Program-made: the position numbers and the translations under genes
The notes under the pieces: model-generated
Database searches by the model: none
The model's input: the letters and a program-made list of their open reading frames with translations, nothing else
Told to the model about the DNA's origin: nothing
Shown: piece after piece, positions 63,628-64,000 of the stretch
Position numbering within the stretch: the stretch's first letter is position 1
Layout of the letters: every line of letters starts with the position of its first letter
NCBI GenBank assembly: GCA_024516035.1
Contig: CM044962.1
Location: 6,314,608 to 6,378,607, forward strand
Source: Bactericera cockerelli
Taxonomy: Eukaryota; Arthropoda; Insecta; Hemiptera; Triozidae
DNA: 64,000 nt
Direction of reading: 5' to 3'

Positions 63628-64000
63628 ATGTGTAGATTAAATTCGTCAATTATTCTTCTTATTATTGAATAAGGTATAAATATATTAAATTGTAAATATT
63701 CGCCCAAGATATACGATCTGTTTGACCGCTGGAGTAAAGGGACTTTTCAGTCTTACCTCGACAGTGTAAATAAGGTACAAGGTATATAAAACTAGGGAAC
63801 AATATAGCTGACAAAGTTGATATATTTTTTTGTTGTCAAAATGAATTGTGTATATGATTTTTTTTGTATTTTAATATTGTAATGATGATTGTATTTTAAT
63901 ATTGTAATGATATTTGTATTTTAATATTGTAATAAATGGGAATACATCCCGTCAATTCTTGTTAAAAAAAAATATATTCTATTCTATTAGTGCCTAATCA
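63628..64000. other. IMPDH intron, repeat tails
   Basis: GTTTGACCGCTGGAGTAAAG and repeated TTTTAATATTGTAATGAT. No gene to the window end. Confidence 0.45.

Overview
The window is eukaryotic genomic DNA, most likely from an arthropod. The introns and flanks are AT-rich, the exons are short and GC-rich with GT/AG borders, and the window holds a complete ABCH/ABCG23-like half transporter, a type known mainly from arthropods. I cannot name the species. Fewer than 4 kb are coding. Most of the rest is layered transposon sequence: at least seven SINE families, LINE remnants, Helitrons, many inverted-repeat DNA elements and long microsatellites. || Layout. 1-2475, minus strand: the first two coding exons of GMP reductase, with a truncated second copy of exon 1 between them. 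12185-19801, plus strand: the last three coding exons of geranylgeranyl diphosphate synthase; its 5' half was not found. 16677-19518: a nested palindromic transposon in the last intron of that gene. 19.8-35.6 kb: a repeat-only region with Helitrons (two joined head to tail), LINE remnants and a hammerhead-ribozyme-like element at 34337-34416. 35629-57596, plus strand: a 13-exon ABC half transporter, nucleotide-binding domain first and ABC2-type membrane domain second. 60486-62576, minus strand: the last three coding exons of IMP dehydrogenase. || The genes do not form an operon. GMP reductase (GMP to IMP) and IMP dehydrogenase (IMP to XMP) are homologous enzymes running in opposite directions in purine interconversion, and they sit on the same strand at the two ends of the window. 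|| Highlights: two separate minisatellites in the ABC gene that each start inside an exon and repeat its 5' splice site (16 and 3 donors); a hammerhead motif with a complete core and an extended helix I; a tRNA-headed SINE and a 5S-rRNA-headed SINE that share a conserved body; an exact head-to-tail Helitron dimer; and a palindrome whose two arms serve as empty and filled sites for two insertions. || The ABC gene carries two apparent single-base deletions, in exons 1 and 2. The 13 exons sum to a multiple of three only if both bases are restored, so assembly error and recent inactivation are both possible. Everything here was read by eye. Repeat borders are approximate unless target-site duplications or exact ends are given.
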